Source: JAHKLT01 sp046197865 (GTDB taxonomy: Archaea > Methanobacteriota > Methanobacteria > Methanobacteriales > Methanobacteriaceae). From it: a stretch of 64,000 bases of DNA. Positions 8,217 through 17,054 of the stretch are shown here, piece by piece. Each line of letters begins with the position of its first letter. Position 1 is the stretch's first letter. Under the pieces are notes generated by a model. That model saw only the letters and a program-made list of their open reading frames with translations. It had not been told where the DNA came from and did no database searches. Position numbers and translations under genes: made by a program. Location: positions 1,302,001-1,366,000 of the forward strand of contig NZ_CP166990.1 of the NCBI RefSeq assembly GCF_046197865.1. The letters are read 5' to 3'.

Positions 8217-9385
8217 TAGTTTTTTATATCAATCTTCCCTTCCTCATCTGATTCTGTAAAATTTTCTGATTTTTCTTCTTCATTAATTTTTGAACCTTCA
8301 TCATCAATTATTTTAAATTCAGATTCTTCATTTTGTTCGATATCATCCATATCAACCTCTTGAGAGATATCTTTATTTAATTCCATTTGATTATTTTCTT
8401 TATCCATTTCTTGTTTAATAGATTTCATTCGCTTAGAAAGTAAAACATTTTCCCCTATAACTAATTCAATAGCTTCTTCTAAATCTGAATCATTAATTGA
8501 TTCTCTTTCATTATATGCTGCTATTGTTTTTGCAGTTTTTAAAATAAAAATATCACTTCTATGGCCTTCTATATCTAGCTCTAAAGTGATTCTAGCTATT
8601 ATCTCTAAGTGTTTTGAATCAATTTCCACATCATTTAAGATTTTTTGAGCTTTTAAAATTTTATTTTGAAGTTCTTTTTCATTATTATCAAATTTTTTAA
8701 TGAATTTTTTAGGATCTTTTTCAAACTCTTCTCTTCTTGCCATTATAAGAATTCTATCTTTAATATTATTTATTGCTCCAACATCTATTTTAAGACCTAT
8801 TCTATCTGATAGCTGACCCCTTAGTTCTCCTTCTTCAGGATTCATAGTTCCAACTAATATAAATTTTGATGGATGTGAAAGTGAAATTCCTTCTCGCTCT
8901 ATTGTGTTTATTCCAAATGCAGCTGCATCAAGTAAAATATCAACTAAGTTATCATCAAGTAAATTAATTTCATCAACATATAAAATATTACGATTTGCTT
9001 TTGCAAGTAATCCTGGTTCTAATGCTTTAATTCCACTTTTTAAAGCCTTTTCAATATCTAATGAACCTACAACTTTATCTTCTGTAGCTCCTAGTGGTAG
9101 TTCAACTACTTCCATTGATTTTTTGATTGTTTCTATGTTGTTTTTACCTTCATCAAATTCAAATTCTTTATATGTATCTATATCACAATTAAAAATACAG
9201 TCTTTTACAACTTCAATTTCTGGAAGTAGATTAGCTAAAGCTCTAACAGCAGTTGTTTTACCAGTTCCCCTATCTCCTTTAATTAAAACCCCTCCAATTG
9301 AAGGATTAATTGCATTTAAAATAAGAGCTTTTTTAATTTTTTCCTGACCAACAATAGCTGTAAAAGGAAAAATATTTTTTTTCAT
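8216..9385 (-). CDS. ChlI/BchI-like AAA+ chelatase ATPase
   Basis: A 389-residue AAA+ protein with the MgCh-I layout: opening PFTAIVGQEKIKKALILNAI, Walker A GDRGTGKTT (near residue 37), a GSLDIEKAL insert near 108, Walker B ILYVDEINLL (near 134), and sensor region VGTMNPEEGELRGQLSDRIGL. The last ~70 residues are a strongly acidic, low-complexity tail not present in the compact bacterial BchI. It pairs with the VWA protein downstream, with stop and start overlapping as TAATG. Start: ATG preceded by GGTG with 5-nt spacing. The usual role is ATP-driven insertion of Mg or Co into a tetrapyrrole. For a methanogen a cobalt or nickel-related role is more likely than chlorophyll synthesis. Confidence 0.85.
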   Translation of the reverse strand: MKKNIFPFTAIVGQEKIKKALILNAINPSIGGVLIKGDRGTGKTTAVRALANLLPEIEVVKDCIFNCDIDTYKEFEFDEGKNNIETIKKSMEVVELPLGATEDKVVGSLDIEKALKSGIKALEPGLLAKANRNILYVDEINLLDDNLVDILLDAAAFGINTIEREGISLSHPSKFILVGTMNPEEGELRGQLSDRIGLKIDVGAINNIKDRILIMARREEFEKDPKKFIKKFDNNEKELQNKILKAQKILNDVEIDSKHLEIIARITLELDIEGHRSDIFILKTAKTIAAYNERESINDSDLEEAIELVIGENVLLSKRMKSIKQEMDKENNQMELNKDISQEVDMDDIEQNEESEFKIIDDEGSKINEEEKSENFTESDEEGKIDIKN

Positions 9386-9580
9386 AATTTCACCGTTAAC
9401 ATTTTAAAATTAATAGATTTTATTTCTAATTGAACATATAAATGTTTGGATAATTATGAAATTTTCTTGAAGTTTTATAATTATTTCTAAATTTATTGAA
9501 ATATAATTTATTTTAAATAATTAAATTAATTCTGTAAAAAAAAGAAAAAAGAGAATTTTAATTTAAATTCTCAATTAATA

Positions 9581-11530
9581 TTATTTTTTCCTATAACCAA
9601 AGCATCCTATCATACTTAATAAAGCAAGTAATAATACAAAAATTGGATTAGCAGTACTTAACATTTTAGCACTACTAGTAAATGGATGCTCTGTATTATC
9701 ATTTGGATAATTAGGTTCGTTTGGTACATTAGGTTGATCTGGTTCATCAGGCACTTCAGGTTCGTCTGGTTCATCAGGTTCGTCTGGTTCATCAGGTTCG
9801 TCTGGTTTATTTGGAGTGAAGACTATTGTTTGATCTATATCATTAATATCATCATGAGCAGCAATCATAACTCCATTATGATATAATTTTTCAAAAACAA
9901 CAATTGTTTTTCCAGATAATAAATTAGCATCAAAGACAAACTCTAAACTAATAAGTCCATTAATAGATTGAGCAACAAATGTTCTTGTTGCTGTAACTGT
10001 TTTACCATTAATAAGTAATGGTTGATTAGTTGATTTATCCATTAAAATACCATTAAGAACATAAGTATTGCCAACTACTAAATTTGTGTATTTGACTGTA
10101 TCTATAATAGTTACTGTACCATTAGCAACTATATTTTTTCCACCAGTTTCTTTATCATTAGCATTAGTACCAATGTCTGGAATTTTTTCAACTGGTTTTT
10201 CAGTTAAAACAATTGTTTGTTTTGGATCATTTAAATCAACATGTTCAGCAACAGCAGTACCATTATCATAAGTTAAATACTCAACTACAACAACAGAACT
10301 ATTACCAAAACCAGTAGCATCAAAAACAAAAGTCAAATTAATAGAACCATCACTACTACCTGGAGAAAAAGTTTCAGAAGCAACAACTTTATTACCATTA
10401 TGCATAACATTACTACCATTTTTATACATTAAAAAACCATTAATCACATAAAATTGACCAACAGTCAAATTCCAATAACTAACAGTATCAACAATAGTAA
10501 CAACACCATCAGCAACAGCAAGACGGTCACCAGATCCTCCATTAATAGCACTAGTAGAAATACCAGGAACGCCACTAATAGGAACTTCTGTTAAAACAAT
10601 TGTTTGTTTTGGATCATTTAAATCAGCATGTTCAGCAACAGCAGTACCATTATCATAAGTTAAATACTCAACTACAACAACAGAACTATTACCAAAACCA
10701 GTAGCATCAAAAACAAAAGTCAAATTAATAGAACCATCACTACTACCTGGAGAAAAAGTTTCAGAAGCAACAACTTTATTACCATTATGCATAACATTAC
10801 TACCATTTTTATACATTAAAAAACCATTAATCACATAAAATTGACCAACAGTCAAATTCCAATAACTAACAGTATCAACAATAGTAACAACACCATCAGC
10901 AACAGCAAACCTATCTCCTGTAATATCATTTATTGCACTAGTAGCTATAGATGGTGTTCCAAATTCATTTTTAGTATATTTGAAAAAAACAATGTCTTGT
11001 TTATGATTAGATTCATTTAGGCTTTCACCAAAATAAAAAGTAAATTTAAATGTATTTCCATCAGAATCTGTATAAGTATTATTTACAACCCTATCAAGGT
11101 TATTAATCATGAACATTACATCTGTTTTAACTTCATCAGAAGATCCATCAAATTGAGTAGTGTGATTATTTAAAACCCAAACAGCTAATTGAAGATTAGT
11201 TGCTCTTACATTACCCATATCATCACGATGATATTTAGTAATTAAATTTTTTATGTCCTGACTTATTTGATTACTATTATCTTCAGATATTACATAAGGT
11301 TCATCTGAAAATCTACCTGGAGGAGTTTGATTTGCATGAAGACAATATCCTAAATATTGATCCCCATTACTATCGACAGCACCATATCCACTATTGAAAC
11401 CTGGATTATAACCATCAACAGTCACATTAATATCTGCAGCAGTTGAAACATCAATTGTGCAGACACAACACATTAATATCATTAAAAAAGATATTAAAAA
11501 TGCTTTAGATATATTTAAATTTTTTAACAT
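9581..11530 (-). CDS. Surface-anchored adhesin with predicted thioester domain and VaFE-like repeats
   Basis: A 649-residue secreted protein starting at ATG 11530, preceded by AGGTG with 5-nt spacing; an upstream ATG at 11563 lacks this. A signal peptide ends near AADIN (residue 32). Residues about 40-190 form a TQXA-like thioester domain: Cys63 in GYCLHANQTPPG and Gln114 in NLQLAVW are the predicted bond-forming pair. Three VaFE-type beta domains follow (DGVVTIVDTVSYWNLTVGQ ... VVVEYL), a family known for intramolecular isopeptide bonds in Gram-positive surface proteins. Then come a Pro/Asp/Glu stalk of PDE repeats, the motif KMLSTANPI, a membrane helix and a basic tail (RKK). The first two VaFE units are near-identical in DNA. 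A paralogue lies at 12707. Confidence 0.82.
   Translation of the reverse strand: MLKNLNISKAFLISFLMILMCCVCTIDVSTAADINVTVDGYNPGFNSGYGAVDSNGDQYLGYCLHANQTPPGRFSDEPYVISEDNSNQISQDIKNLITKYHRDDMGNVRATNLQLAVWVLNNHTTQFDGSSDEVKTDVMFMINNLDRVVNNTYTDSDGNTFKFTFYFGESLNESNHKQDIVFFKYTKNEFGTPSIATSAINDITGDRFAVADGVVTIVDTVSYWNLTVGQFYVINGFLMYKNGSNVMHNGNKVVASETFSPGSSDGSINLTFVFDATGFGNSSVVVVEYLTYDNGTAVAEHADLNDPKQTIVLTEVPISGVPGISTSAINGGSGDRLAVADGVVTIVDTVSYWNLTVGQFYVINGFLMYKNGSNVMHNGNKVVASETFSPGSSDGSINLTFVFDATGFGNSSVVVVEYLTYDNGTAVAEHVDLNDPKQTIVLTEKPVEKIPDIGTNANDKETGGKNIVANGTVTIIDTVKYTNLVVGNTYVLNGILMDKSTNQPLLINGKTVTATRTFVAQSINGLISLEFVFDANLLSGKTIVVFEKLYHNGVMIAAHDDINDIDQTIVFTPNKPDEPDEPDEPDEPDEPEVPDEPDQPNVPNEPNYPNDNTEHPFTSSAKMLSTANPIFVLLLALLSMIGCFGYRKK
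10203..10908. repeat. Recent tandem duplication of a VaFE repeat unit
   Basis: The DNA at 10203-10521 recurs at 10590-10908 with one visible base difference. The period is 387 bp (129 codons), so the duplication is in frame and recent. Each unit encodes one VaFE-like beta domain of the surface protein stalk. Confidence 0.9.
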
Positions 11531-11930
11531 ATTATCACCTGTTAAAAAATTAATAAATTTCAAAACAACTGATATAACAGAAATAAAATGTGTTATAAAA
11601 TAAATGTACCCAAATAAACTCTAAAGAATATTTAGACACTAGTTAATTTTTAGAAAATTATTTTGAAATTTATTAATTTTAAATCAATGCCAATAATAAT
11701 TTATTGAACATTAAGGAAATTTTTCTTACAAATTACTTATTAATATTTCAAAATTATTAACTTTCAAATATCAACTCCATTATATAGTATATAATAAATA
11801 ATATAAATATTTTTGGATTTTTGAATAAAATAAATAATTTAATAAAATTAATTAAATATTGTCAAAAAGTATATTTTTATTAAATTATTATAGCAGTTTT
11901 ATTAAGTTTAATAATTTAACTTATAGGTTC
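11531..11930. other. Intergenic region upstream of thioester surface protein
   Basis: About 400 bp with no ORF of substance. It contains several AT-rich stretches (for example around 11780-11815) that could hold the leftward promoter of the surface protein gene, and the short 3' flank of the HIT gene. I see no repeats or RNA gene. Confidence 0.5.
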
Positions 11931-12386
11931 TTAAAAATTTTCTCTTATTTTTTCAATAATTTTTCTTCTTAAATCATCTTCAAGTTTTTTTGAACTTGGG
12001 CGAGGAGCATATCCAAAATTTTCATCAATAAACTTTAAACCATTAAAGATTACAGGATTTTTATATCTTGGATGCATGTGCCAATGAACTTGAGGTTTAA
12101 TATGAGTTTCATTATCTCTAAATGCTAAATTAGCTGCACACGCCCAATTAAATAATGTAACATCAAATGTATCCATAAATCCTAATTCAATAGTTTTAAC
12201 AAGTTCATTAAATTCAATCCATTCTTTTTTTTTAAGATTACGAAGCCCAGTACAATCTCTTTTTAAAATTAAAACACATGTTCCTAAATATGTTTGATCT
12301 GGAGCTAAAAATAATCCCCAATAATCTGTGCTAAAAATTAAATCTCCATAAAAATTTGATTTTTCAATGTTTTTATTAATTTTCAT
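11931..12386 (-). CDS. HIT-family (histidine triad) hydrolase-like protein
   Basis: A 151-residue protein with the histidine-triad signature HWHMHP near residue 112 (H-x-H-x-H), where the central histidine is the nucleophile of HIT nucleotide hydrolases and transferases. The upstream block FVxxF-like (LAPDQTYLGTCVLILKRDC) matches the substrate-pocket strand of the fold. Substrates of this branch, possibly dinucleoside polyphosphates or adenylated compounds, are not known. Start: ATG after AAGGG with suitable spacing. It is encoded alone between the two thioester surface-protein genes; no functional link is evident. Confidence 0.82.
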   Translation of the reverse strand: MKINKNIEKSNFYGDLIFSTDYWGLFLAPDQTYLGTCVLILKRDCTGLRNLKKKEWIEFNELVKTIELGFMDTFDVTLFNWACAANLAFRDNETHIKPQVHWHMHPRYKNPVIFNGLKFIDENFGYAPRPSSKKLEDDLRRKIIEKIRENF

Positions 12387-12706
12387 ATTATCCCTTAAAA
12401 ATTTATAGTTAATATTATGTCATTAATAATTAAAAAATTTGTTTATTTTAATTTTTTACTTATTTTAAACATTTTAAAGTTTTTTTTTCCAGATTAATAT
12501 TATATTTTTAAAAATAAATTTAATAAATTGTTGGTAAAATAATAAACTATTTATATTATTACAAACTAATATTTTACTAATACTATAAGGAGAGGATAGT
12601 TTAATGATATGTGAATTTTAAAAATATGGCAAATTAATAAAAAAAAAATTATTACGAAATATCAAATTTACATAACAAAAATTAAAAGTTTCAAGGGAGT
12701 GAAAAC
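12387..12706. other. Leader and promoter region of second thioester surface protein
   Basis: A TATA-like box (TTATATTATT) lies near 12552. It is followed by a strong AAGGAGAGG element and a five-codon ORF (MICEF-stop) at 12604-12621, then the GGGAGTG element at 12695-12701 that precedes the ATT start. The resulting transcript would have a leader of about 125 nt. Whether the tiny ORF is translated is unknown. Confidence 0.4.
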
Positions 12707-13966
12707 ATTTTAATAAATTTAAAAACAAATAAAATATTATTAATATCTATTTTTGCAATAATATTATGCTGTATGTGTACTATTAATGTTTCAAATGCTG
12801 CAGATAATAATGTAACTATAGATGGATTTAATCCTGGTTTTAATAGTGGATATCATGCTAGTGATGATGATGGAAATCATTATGAAGGATATTGTCTAGA
12901 AGCAAATGAAACTCCACCAGGAAGATATTCTAATGAATCATATGTAATTTCTAAAGACAACAGTAATCAAATTTCTCAAGATATTAAAAAATTAATTACA
13001 AAATATCATCGCTCAGACATGAGCAATTGGCGAGCAGGTAATATCCAAATAGCTATTTGGGTTTTAAACGGCCATACCACACAATTTAATGGTTCATCTG
13101 ATGCTGTTAAAAATGATGTAATGTTTATGATTAACAATCTTGATGATGTCGTGAATAATACTTATACAGATTCTAGTGGAACTAAATATACTTTTAACTT
13201 TTATTTAGGTCAAAGTCTAAATAAAACCCATACTAAACAAGATATAGTATTTTTTAACTATAATATCAATGAAACTGATATTCCAGGAACTAATGAAACA
13301 AATATCCCTGGAATTAGTACTAATGCAATAAATAATGGTACAGGTAATCGTTCTGCTATTTCAGAAGGAATAATTACAATAATTGATAATGTAAATTATT
13401 GGAATTTGACAGTTGGTCAAACCTATGTTGTAAATGGTTATTTGATGCATAAAAACGGCAGCTATGTATATTATAATGGTTCTAAAGTAAGTGCAACTAA
13501 AACTTTTACAGCAAACAGTACAAATGGTGTTGTTCAATTAGTGTTTGTATTTGATGCAAGTGAATTAGGTAATCAATCTATAGTTGTATTTGAATATTTA
13601 ACTTATGAAAATGGAACTAGTGTTGCAAATCATACTGATTTAAATGATATTAACCAAACAATTGAATTTACAACAAAACCTGAAGAACCAGAACCTCCAA
13701 TTGATCCAGAAAAACCAGAACCTCCAATAAATCCTGAAGAACCTGAAGAACCAACAAAACCTGAAGAACCAGAAACTCCAACTAATCCAGAAAAACCAGA
13801 ACCTCCAATAAATCCTGAAGAACCAAAAGAAAATAATGTTTTAAAAGATTCTATTTCCAATAAAACAAATCATGAATCTAAAATGTTAAATACTGCTAAT
13901 CCTATAGCTTTATTAGTATTAACTTTATTAACCATTGTTGGTCTTTTAAAACGTTCTAAAAAATAA
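12707..13966 (+). CDS. Surface-anchored thioester protein, apparent ATT start codon
   Basis: A 419-residue paralogue of the 9581-11530 protein. The reading frame is open from 12686 but has no ATG, GTG or TTG before the signal peptide; the first ATG (12773) lies inside it. GGGAGTG ends 5 nt before ATT at 12707. Starting there, the sequence aligns with the paralogue residue for residue: signal peptide ending SNAAD, Cys63 (GYCLEANETPPG) and Gln114 (NIQIAIW) at identical positions. One VaFE-type domain follows (about 205-320), then a Pro/Glu-rich stalk, the motif KMLNTANPI, a membrane helix and a KRSKK tail. Expected to be anchored at the cell surface, with a possible covalent adhesion function. 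The start codon is unusual, and a silenced gene is the alternative. Confidence 0.78.
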   Translation: MLINLKTNKILLISIFAIILCCMCTINVSNAADNNVTIDGFNPGFNSGYHASDDDGNHYEGYCLEANETPPGRYSNESYVISKDNSNQISQDIKKLITKYHRSDMSNWRAGNIQIAIWVLNGHTTQFNGSSDAVKNDVMFMINNLDDVVNNTYTDSSGTKYTFNFYLGQSLNKTHTKQDIVFFNYNINETDIPGTNETNIPGISTNAINNGTGNRSAISEGIITIIDNVNYWNLTVGQTYVVNGYLMHKNGSYVYYNGSKVSATKTFTANSTNGVVQLVFVFDASELGNQSIVVFEYLTYENGTSVANHTDLNDINQTIEFTTKPEEPEPPIDPEKPEPPINPEEPEEPTKPEEPETPTNPEKPEPPINPEEPKENNVLKDSISNKTNHESKMLNTANPIALLVLTLLTIVGLLKRSKK

Positions 13967-14084
13967 TTTAAAAAGAAGTTTAAACTTCTTTTCTTTTTTT
14001 ACTTTTTAATTTAATTATATTTAAAAAAAACTATGAAATTTTCATTTTTTATATTAAAAAATTTCTAATTATAAAAAATAAAAA

Positions 14085-14840
14085 TTAAATAGCTGTAATA
14101 CCACCATCAACTACAACTATAGATCCAGTTGAATATGATGCTTCATCTGAAGCTAAATATATTAAAGCAGGAGCTAATTCTCCCTCACAACCAGAACAAC
14201 CTATAGGACATATTGATTTAACCATTTCTTTAAATGGTTCAGCATCAATTAAGTGTTCTGTAGCTTCTGATGCAAAAAATCCTGGAGCTATTGCATTGAC
14301 AGTTATATTATATTTTGCAAGTTCTGCTGCAAGAGCACGAGTAAAATTAACTACTCCTCCTTTACTAGCATGGTATGCAATTCCACCAGTTTCACTACCA
14401 ATTAAACCATACATTGAAGCAATATTGATAATACGACCATATTTATTATCAGCCATTACTTTTCCAAATTCTCTCGATACAACAAATACGCCTTTTAAAT
14501 TAAGGGCCATTTCTTTATCCCATTGTTCATCAGTGGTTTCAAAAATATGAGTTTCCCCACCCGCACCAGCATTGTTAACTAAAATATCAACTTTTCCAAA
14601 TTCATCAACACTTTCTTTAACTGCATCTTTTACTTGTTCTGTATCAGTTACATCACATTTGACAGTTAAGCATTTAGATCCCATAGCTTTAATTTCTTCA
14701 GCAACAGTTTCTAATTTTTCTTTTCTACGAGCAAGAAGTACTAAGTCTGCTCCTTGACCTGCTAAAGCTTTTGCAAATTGAACACCAATACCTGAAGATG
14801 CACCAGTTACAACAGCTACTCTACCTGTTAAATCAAACAT
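14085..14840 (-). CDS. Short-chain dehydrogenase/reductase (FabG-like)
   Basis: A 251-residue classical SDR. The NAD(P)-binding motif TGASSGIG is near residue 14, NNAGAGG near 89, the catalytic Ser in INIASMYG near 142, and Tyr/Lys in YHASK near 157-161; it ends STGSIVVVDGGITAI. ARRK after the second strand (LLARRKEKL) suggests NADP preference (inference). It has an uncommon cysteine cluster, CPIGCSGCEGE, near residue 211, in the substrate lid where most SDRs have none. The substrate is unknown, and annotation as 3-oxoacyl-ACP reductase would be by similarity only, since archaea lack canonical fatty acid synthesis. Start ATG follows AGGTGATG. It stands alone. Confidence 0.88.
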   Translation of the reverse strand: MFDLTGRVAVVTGASSGIGVQFAKALAGQGADLVLLARRKEKLETVAEEIKAMGSKCLTVKCDVTDTEQVKDAVKESVDEFGKVDILVNNAGAGGETHIFETTDEQWDKEMALNLKGVFVVSREFGKVMADNKYGRIINIASMYGLIGSETGGIAYHASKGGVVNFTRALAAELAKYNITVNAIAPGFFASEATEHLIDAEPFKEMVKSICPIGCSGCEGELAPALIYLASDEASYSTGSIVVVDGGITAI

Positions 14841-15075
14841 TTTTCATCACCTATAAAATCCCCTAAATAATATTCAATTTGTAGAGGATAATAATATATA
14901 AACGCTTAGTTATTATTAATCTTTCTATTTACTCATAGAAAAAATTATTACTATGATTTTTATGAATATTAATAAATTTCTTAAATTCAATCATATTAAA
15001 AAATAATAGCTAAAAATTGAATAAATTTAAAATAAATAGAAAAATATTAATGCTTTATTTAACATATAATCAAGT

Positions 15076-16344
15076 ATGAATTTTAAGTATAATGTTGAAG
15101 ACATACCTCCAAAAATGGAAATGCTTTTATACGGAATTCAATGGTTTGCAATTACTTTACCAATCATATTAGTTATTGGAAATGTTATAGGAAATATTTT
15201 CCCAAGTACTAATACAGTAAGCTATATTCAAAGTCTTTTTATAATGATTGGAATTGCATTGTTACTACAAATAAAATTTGGACACAAACTTCCAACGATA
15301 TTAGGTCCTGCAACAGTGCTACTTATAGCAGTTCTTGGGACAATGGATCAAGGAATAGCTTCAATAAATTCCTCGGTAATTATTGGTGGGGCTTTTTTAG
15401 CTATTATTGCTTTTAGTGGTGCTTTAAAATATTTTGCAAAACTTTTTACAACAAAAGTCATAATAGTTATACTTCTTTTAATAGCTTTTACATTAACACC
15501 AACGATATTAGATTTAATAATTACAAATAATGGAGTATCATCTTCTTTAAATTTCATATTTCTTCTAGTAAGTTTATTTATAATATTCATATGCCATAAA
15601 CATTTGAAAGGTCTTTGGAATGCAATTATTTCATTATTTATAATAATTATAGGAACGATAGCTTATTATTTAATATTTACGCCTTCATTTAGTGGAAATT
15701 TTAATTTAAGTGCAATAGCTCTTCCAGCTATTAAATTACAATTAACAATTCCCGATATAGGAACTGTTTTAGCATTTTTAATCTGTTTTTTAGCATTATC
15801 TATTAATGATATTGGATCTATTCAAGCTACAAGTTCAATTACGAAAATAGATAATAAAGAAAAGAGAATTAAAAAAGGTGTTGGGATAACAGGAATAATG
15901 AATATCTTCTCAGGAATTATAGGTGTTATTGGTCCTGTAAATTATTCTATGACTCCAGGTGTAATAGCTGCAACAAAATCTGCATCTAGATATCCATTAT
16001 ATGTTACAGCAGCTATTTTAATAGTTCTTGCTTTCTCACCAATATTAATAGCTATAATAAGTGCAGTGCCTTCACCAGTAATTGCAGTAGTTTTAATTTA
16101 TATTATGACTGCTCAAATTGGAGCATCTTTAATGATGGCAAAAGAAAATAATTCATTTAAAAATATGGATGATGGAATAATAGTCGGATTACCTATTCTT
16201 ATGGCTACACTTATTGCATTTTTACCTGAAACACTACTTGCAGAGCTACCATTACTTCTTAGGCCAATACTTGGAAATTCTTTTGTAATGGGAGTAATGA
16301 TTGTTTTATTATTAGAACATTTAATTTTTAAAAGTAAAAATTGA
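15076..16344 (+). CDS. Nucleobase (uracil/xanthine) permease, NCS2 family
   Basis: A 422-residue membrane protein with 12-14 predicted helices, recalling the NCS2/uracil-xanthine permease family. It opens YNVEDIPPKMEMLLYGIQWF, similar to the N-terminal signature of the family. It has FGHKLPTILGPATVLL near residue 75 (family HxxPxxxGxS-like site), FLALSINDIGSIQATSSI near 240 and the GVIGPVNYSMTPGVIAATKSASRYPL block near 285. Such proteins import uracil, xanthine or urate by proton symport. The exact substrate is undetermined. The ATG lacks a clear Shine-Dalgarno element. A PAP2-like gene follows after 9 bp, implying an operon. Confidence 0.85.
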   Translation: MNFKYNVEDIPPKMEMLLYGIQWFAITLPIILVIGNVIGNIFPSTNTVSYIQSLFIMIGIALLLQIKFGHKLPTILGPATVLLIAVLGTMDQGIASINSSVIIGGAFLAIIAFSGALKYFAKLFTTKVIIVILLLIAFTLTPTILDLIITNNGVSSSLNFIFLLVSLFIIFICHKHLKGLWNAIISLFIIIIGTIAYYLIFTPSFSGNFNLSAIALPAIKLQLTIPDIGTVLAFLICFLALSINDIGSIQATSSITKIDNKEKRIKKGVGITGIMNIFSGIIGVIGPVNYSMTPGVIAATKSASRYPLYVTAAILIVLAFSPILIAIISAVPSPVIAVVLIYIMTAQIGASLMMAKENNSFKNMDDGIIVGLPILMATLIAFLPETLLAELPLLLRPILGNSFVMGVMIVLLLEHLIFKSKN

Positions 16345-16353
16345 GAGTTTATT

Positions 16354-17052
16354 ATGAATCATGAAATAAGCTATAATAGAGAGTTATTTGCAAAAATAAT
16401 ATCTAGAATATTTGAAGCACCTTTTATAGCTATACCTGTATTTTTAATTTTAAATATTTTACTAAATAACAATAATTTTTTAAATTCAGAAATAATTTGT
16501 TTATTGTTTGGAACAATTATTCCCATGCTTTTAATTTTAATTTGGAGTAAAATAAAAAAAGTCGATAAAGATTATACAATTAAAGAGCATAGAAATATTC
16601 CTTTACTTATTATATCAATTATATATTTTATTGGAGCTATTATATTATGGTTATTATCTATAAATCCAATTATTATATCTTTAATGTTTTGTTATGGTTT
16701 AAATACTTTAATTGTCTTTTTTATAAATTTAAAATGGAAAATTAGTGTTCATTCCATGGGAATTGCAGGACCTATAACTGCATTAATGTTTGTAAATCCC
16801 TTATTTTTTATTTTAGGATTTATTACACCTATAATTATGTGGAGCAGATTAATTTTAAAAAAACATACATTAACTCAAGTTTTAGCAGGTTCAATATTAG
16901 GTTATCTTTTAACTTATGTGCAAATTTATTATTTAACACAAGCTATGAATTATACTCTTAGTGTAAATTTGTATATGGTTTTAATTTTAATCTTATTTTT
17001 AATCTTATTCTCTTTAATCATAGCTAAAACATTGTTTTCTAGTAAAAATTAA
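16354..17052 (+). CDS. PAP2-like membrane protein
   Basis: A 232-residue protein with about six membrane helices. Features resembling type-2 phosphatidic acid phosphatases are the SVHSMG motif near residue 131 and R-x(4)-KHTLTQVLAG (about 168-182), corresponding to the SGH and SRxxxxxHxxxD blocks. The final acidic residue of the phosphatase motif is not evident (Gln in HTLTQV), so catalytic activity is uncertain. Family enzymes hydrolyse lipid or isoprenoid phosphates, and in archaea could act on polyprenyl phosphates of cell-envelope synthesis. It lies 9 bp after the nucleobase permease gene, with GAGAG before ATG, and probably shares its mRNA. Confidence 0.7.
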   Translation: MNHEISYNRELFAKIISRIFEAPFIAIPVFLILNILLNNNNFLNSEIICLLFGTIIPMLLILIWSKIKKVDKDYTIKEHRNIPLLIISIIYFIGAIILWLLSINPIIISLMFCYGLNTLIVFFINLKWKISVHSMGIAGPITALMFVNPLFFILGFITPIIMWSRLILKKHTLTQVLAGSILGYLLTYVQIYYLTQAMNYTLSVNLYMVLILILFLILFSLIIAKTLFSSKN

Positions 17053-17054
17053 AT

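Noticed and set aside
7362..9385. Magnesium chelatase for chlorophyll synthesis
   Set aside because: The organism type makes chlorophyll synthesis implausible; only chelatase-like ATPase and VWA subunits are claimed, with the metal left open.
9686..9886. 66-codon rightward ORF with repetitive Trp/Ile/Arg/Phe
   Set aside because: It is the reverse of the PDE-repeat stalk of the thioester surface protein; composition reflects the repeat, not a gene.
12604..12621. Five-codon ORF with strong Shine-Dalgarno in a leader
   Set aside because: Far too short to be called a gene; kept only as a possible leader feature.
13630..13860. 76-codon leftward Gly/Ser-rich ORF
   Set aside because: Reverse reading of the Pro/Glu stalk of the second thioester protein.
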